From: Candidatus Brocadiaceae bacterium | GTDB lineage: Bacteria > Planctomycetota > Brocadiia > Brocadiales > Brocadiaceae | Length of the DNA: 5,339 nt | Reading direction: 5' to 3' | Assembly (NCBI GenBank): GCA_024653795.1 | Contig: JANLHY010000771.1 | Coordinates: 1-5,339, forward strand | In this document: piece after piece, positions 4,588 to 5,339 of the stretch | Layout: every line of letters begins with the position of its first letter | Position numbering within the stretch: the stretch's first letter is position 1 | Notes under the pieces: generated by a model | Seen by the model: only the letters and a program-made list of their open reading frames with translations | Databases searched by the model: none | What the model was told of the DNA's origin: nothing | Program-made: the position numbers and the translations under genes

Positions 4588-4663
4588 CTTATATGTTATG
4601 GTGTACATAATTAATTAACTAATTGAAATAATATTAGAGTTAAATAGAATAGTTAACTCATTT

Positions 4664-4726
4664 GCGGGAAGGAGTGGTTAACGGAAGGAGTCCGTAGGAC
4701 GACTGGAGTTAACCACTCCTTCCCGC
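4664..4726. repeat. Perfect 19-bp inverted repeat with 25-nt loop
   Basis: GCGGGAAGGAGTGGTTAAC (4664-4682) is exactly complementary to GTTAACCACTCCTTCCCGC (4708-4726). The 25-nt loop holds a further small hairpin, GTCC-GTA-GGAC. The stem is long enough to extrude as a cruciform or fold strongly in RNA. No T-run follows on either strand, so it is not a standard terminator. It may be a REP- or MITE-like element. Confidence 0.9.
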
Positions 4727-4779
4727 CCGAAAAATTACCCATGAGAGAGCAAAGGAAGATAGAGTCTTACCCATCCTGT

Positions 4780-4955
4780 CATACGATGACCTCGAGTAGA
4801 CCTACTCATCTTTCTTTTCTCCGATTTCTGGAACTGTATGATCAATAGAATGTTCTGAAAAAGTCCATATAAGGCCATCAACGGAAACAGAAATAGTTTG
4901 ATCTTCAGGGTATCAAAAAGGAAAAGAACAAATTTTCATGTAAGGAGACACAGCA
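4780..4955 (+). ncRNA. Possible bridge-RNA region of the IS110 element (tentative)
   Basis: IS110-group elements encode a structured bridge RNA in the non-coding stretch before the transposase, with loops that pair to target and donor DNA. This leader has the right position and about the right length, and it contains a strong small hairpin (GAGTAG 4794-4799, CTACTC 4802-4807, 2-nt spacer). No complete bridge-RNA fold was recognised, and the boundaries given are approximate. Confidence 0.25.
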
Positions 4956-5339
4956 ATGGAACAAAAATTGATTTATCTCGGCATAGATTGGGCTGACGAT
5001 CATCATGATATCGTTATCACCGATGATTCCGCCAAAACACTTAACCAATTCCAGATTGACCACACACCCGATGGGTTTGCTCTGCTTCATGCAAACATTG
5101 CAAATTACCAGAAATCTCCCGCTGACGTGTTGATCGCCATCGAAACGAACCGAGGACTTCTGGTGCACGAGCTCATACGAACAGGATACACCGTCTATGC
5201 CATCAATCCAAAGGCCGTCAACCGTTACAAAGACCGACATGTACTTTCAAAAGCAAAATCTGACATTCTTGATGCACAGGCACTTGCTCATCTCTTGCGT
5301 ACAGACCGCCACCGGTTTAAAGCCCTTGTACCCCTTCCC
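4956..5339 (+). CDS. IS110-family transposase, N-terminal part
   Basis: 128 codons are present before the right edge. The start at ATG 4956 has AAGGAG (4942-4947) 8 nt upstream. The RuvC-like DEDD domain is complete: D11 in YLGIDWADDHHD, E63 in IAIETNRG, and D103 and D106 in KSDILDAQALA, the arrangement specific to IS110/IS1111 recombinases. YAINPKAVNRYKDRH (81-95) is also typical. The missing C-terminal half should hold the serine-containing Transposase_20 domain. These enzymes insert and excise the element as a circle without classical terminal repeats, guided by bridge RNA in characterised members. Its more balanced base composition differs from the AT-rich operon upstream. Whether the full element is intact cannot be seen. 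Confidence 0.95.
   Translation, partial: MEQKLIYLGIDWADDHHDIVITDDSAKTLNQFQIDHTPDGFALLHANIANYQKSPADVLIAIETNRGLLVHELIRTGYTVYAINPKAVNRYKDRHVLSKAKSDILDAQALAHLLRTDRHRFKALVPLP

Larger units (their letters stand above)
4412..4589. repeat. Duplicated ~180-bp block shared with 901-1080
   Basis: This stretch matches 901-1080 nearly base for base in the same orientation. It includes the methyltransferase tail from the TKSM codons upward, the junction with H5 at FDQLL, the T-run and hairpin H6. Scattered substitutions and small indels separate the copies. The identical junction between gene tail and hairpin shows they descend from one already-fused ancestor. Confidence 0.85.
4590..4955. other. Non-coding interval before the IS110 transposase
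   Basis: No supported gene. The left part (4590-4660) is AT-rich with TTAATTAA-type sequence. The centre has the perfect inverted repeat at 4664-4726. The right part (about 4741-4955) is the leader of the transposase gene and is where an IS110-group element would carry its left end and bridge RNA. The exact element boundary cannot be placed from this window. Confidence 0.6.

Noticed and set aside
4112..4610. Plus-strand frames at 4112-4309 and 4428-4610
   Set aside because: The first is an out-of-frame overlap with the HEPN gene; the second is antisense to remnant C and hairpins H5/H6.
4905..5240. Minus-strand frame of 111 residues
   Set aside because: Antisense to the IS110 transposase, whose plus-strand reading carries the full DEDD motif set.

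Overview
The window looks like an accessory, recombination-rich stretch of a Gram-negative, probably environmental bacterial chromosome. It has a secreted protein with a Sec signal peptide, an integron gene cassette, many short dispersed hairpin repeats, several decayed fragments of a restriction-modification gene, and the start of an IS110-type transposase. The taxon cannot be fixed from the sequence. Base composition is patchy: the three-gene block at 2604-4242 is visibly more AT-rich than the DoxX gene or the transposase, which suggests separate origins.

Layout, left to right. (1) 1-860, minus strand: N-terminal part of a secreted beta-propeller protein built of near-identical 40-residue repeats; it runs off the left edge. 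(2) 860-1080: a truncated copy ('A') of a type IIG-like methyltransferase C-terminus, followed by two short hairpins. (3) 1085-1646, minus strand: a complete integron-type gene cassette. A DoxX-family membrane protein is bounded by a GTTAGGT core site just upstream of its start and by a textbook attC site whose R'' box contains its stop codon. A consensus TATAAT, overlapped by an inverted repeat, lies just outside the cassette. No integrase is visible, so this is a single-attC element at the scale of the window. (4) 1647-2035: non-coding, with several hairpins and a second copy of the sequence found at the cassette junction. (5) 2036-2466, minus strand: a longer decayed copy ('B') of the same methyltransferase tail, with two in-frame stops and a frameshift.

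(6) 2604-4242, plus strand: a tight three-gene operon (2-nt gap, then a TAATG overlap). It encodes two proteins of unknown function and a small HEPN-fold protein. This is the best candidate here for an uncharacterised defence or toxin-antitoxin-like unit. (7) 4293-4589, minus strand: a third methyltransferase-tail copy ('C') with the same two hairpins as copy A. (8) 4590-4955: non-coding, with a perfect 19-bp inverted repeat and the leader of the transposase, which could hold a bridge RNA. (9) 4956-5339, plus strand: N-terminal DEDD domain of an IS110-family transposase, cut by the right edge.

The recurring theme is hairpin DNA: six 8-10-8 hairpins or relatives with changing stems but a conserved AAGCGRAGCR-type loop (one of them as the tip of the attC), an attC that recombines as folded single strand, and a long perfect palindrome near an IS110 element.
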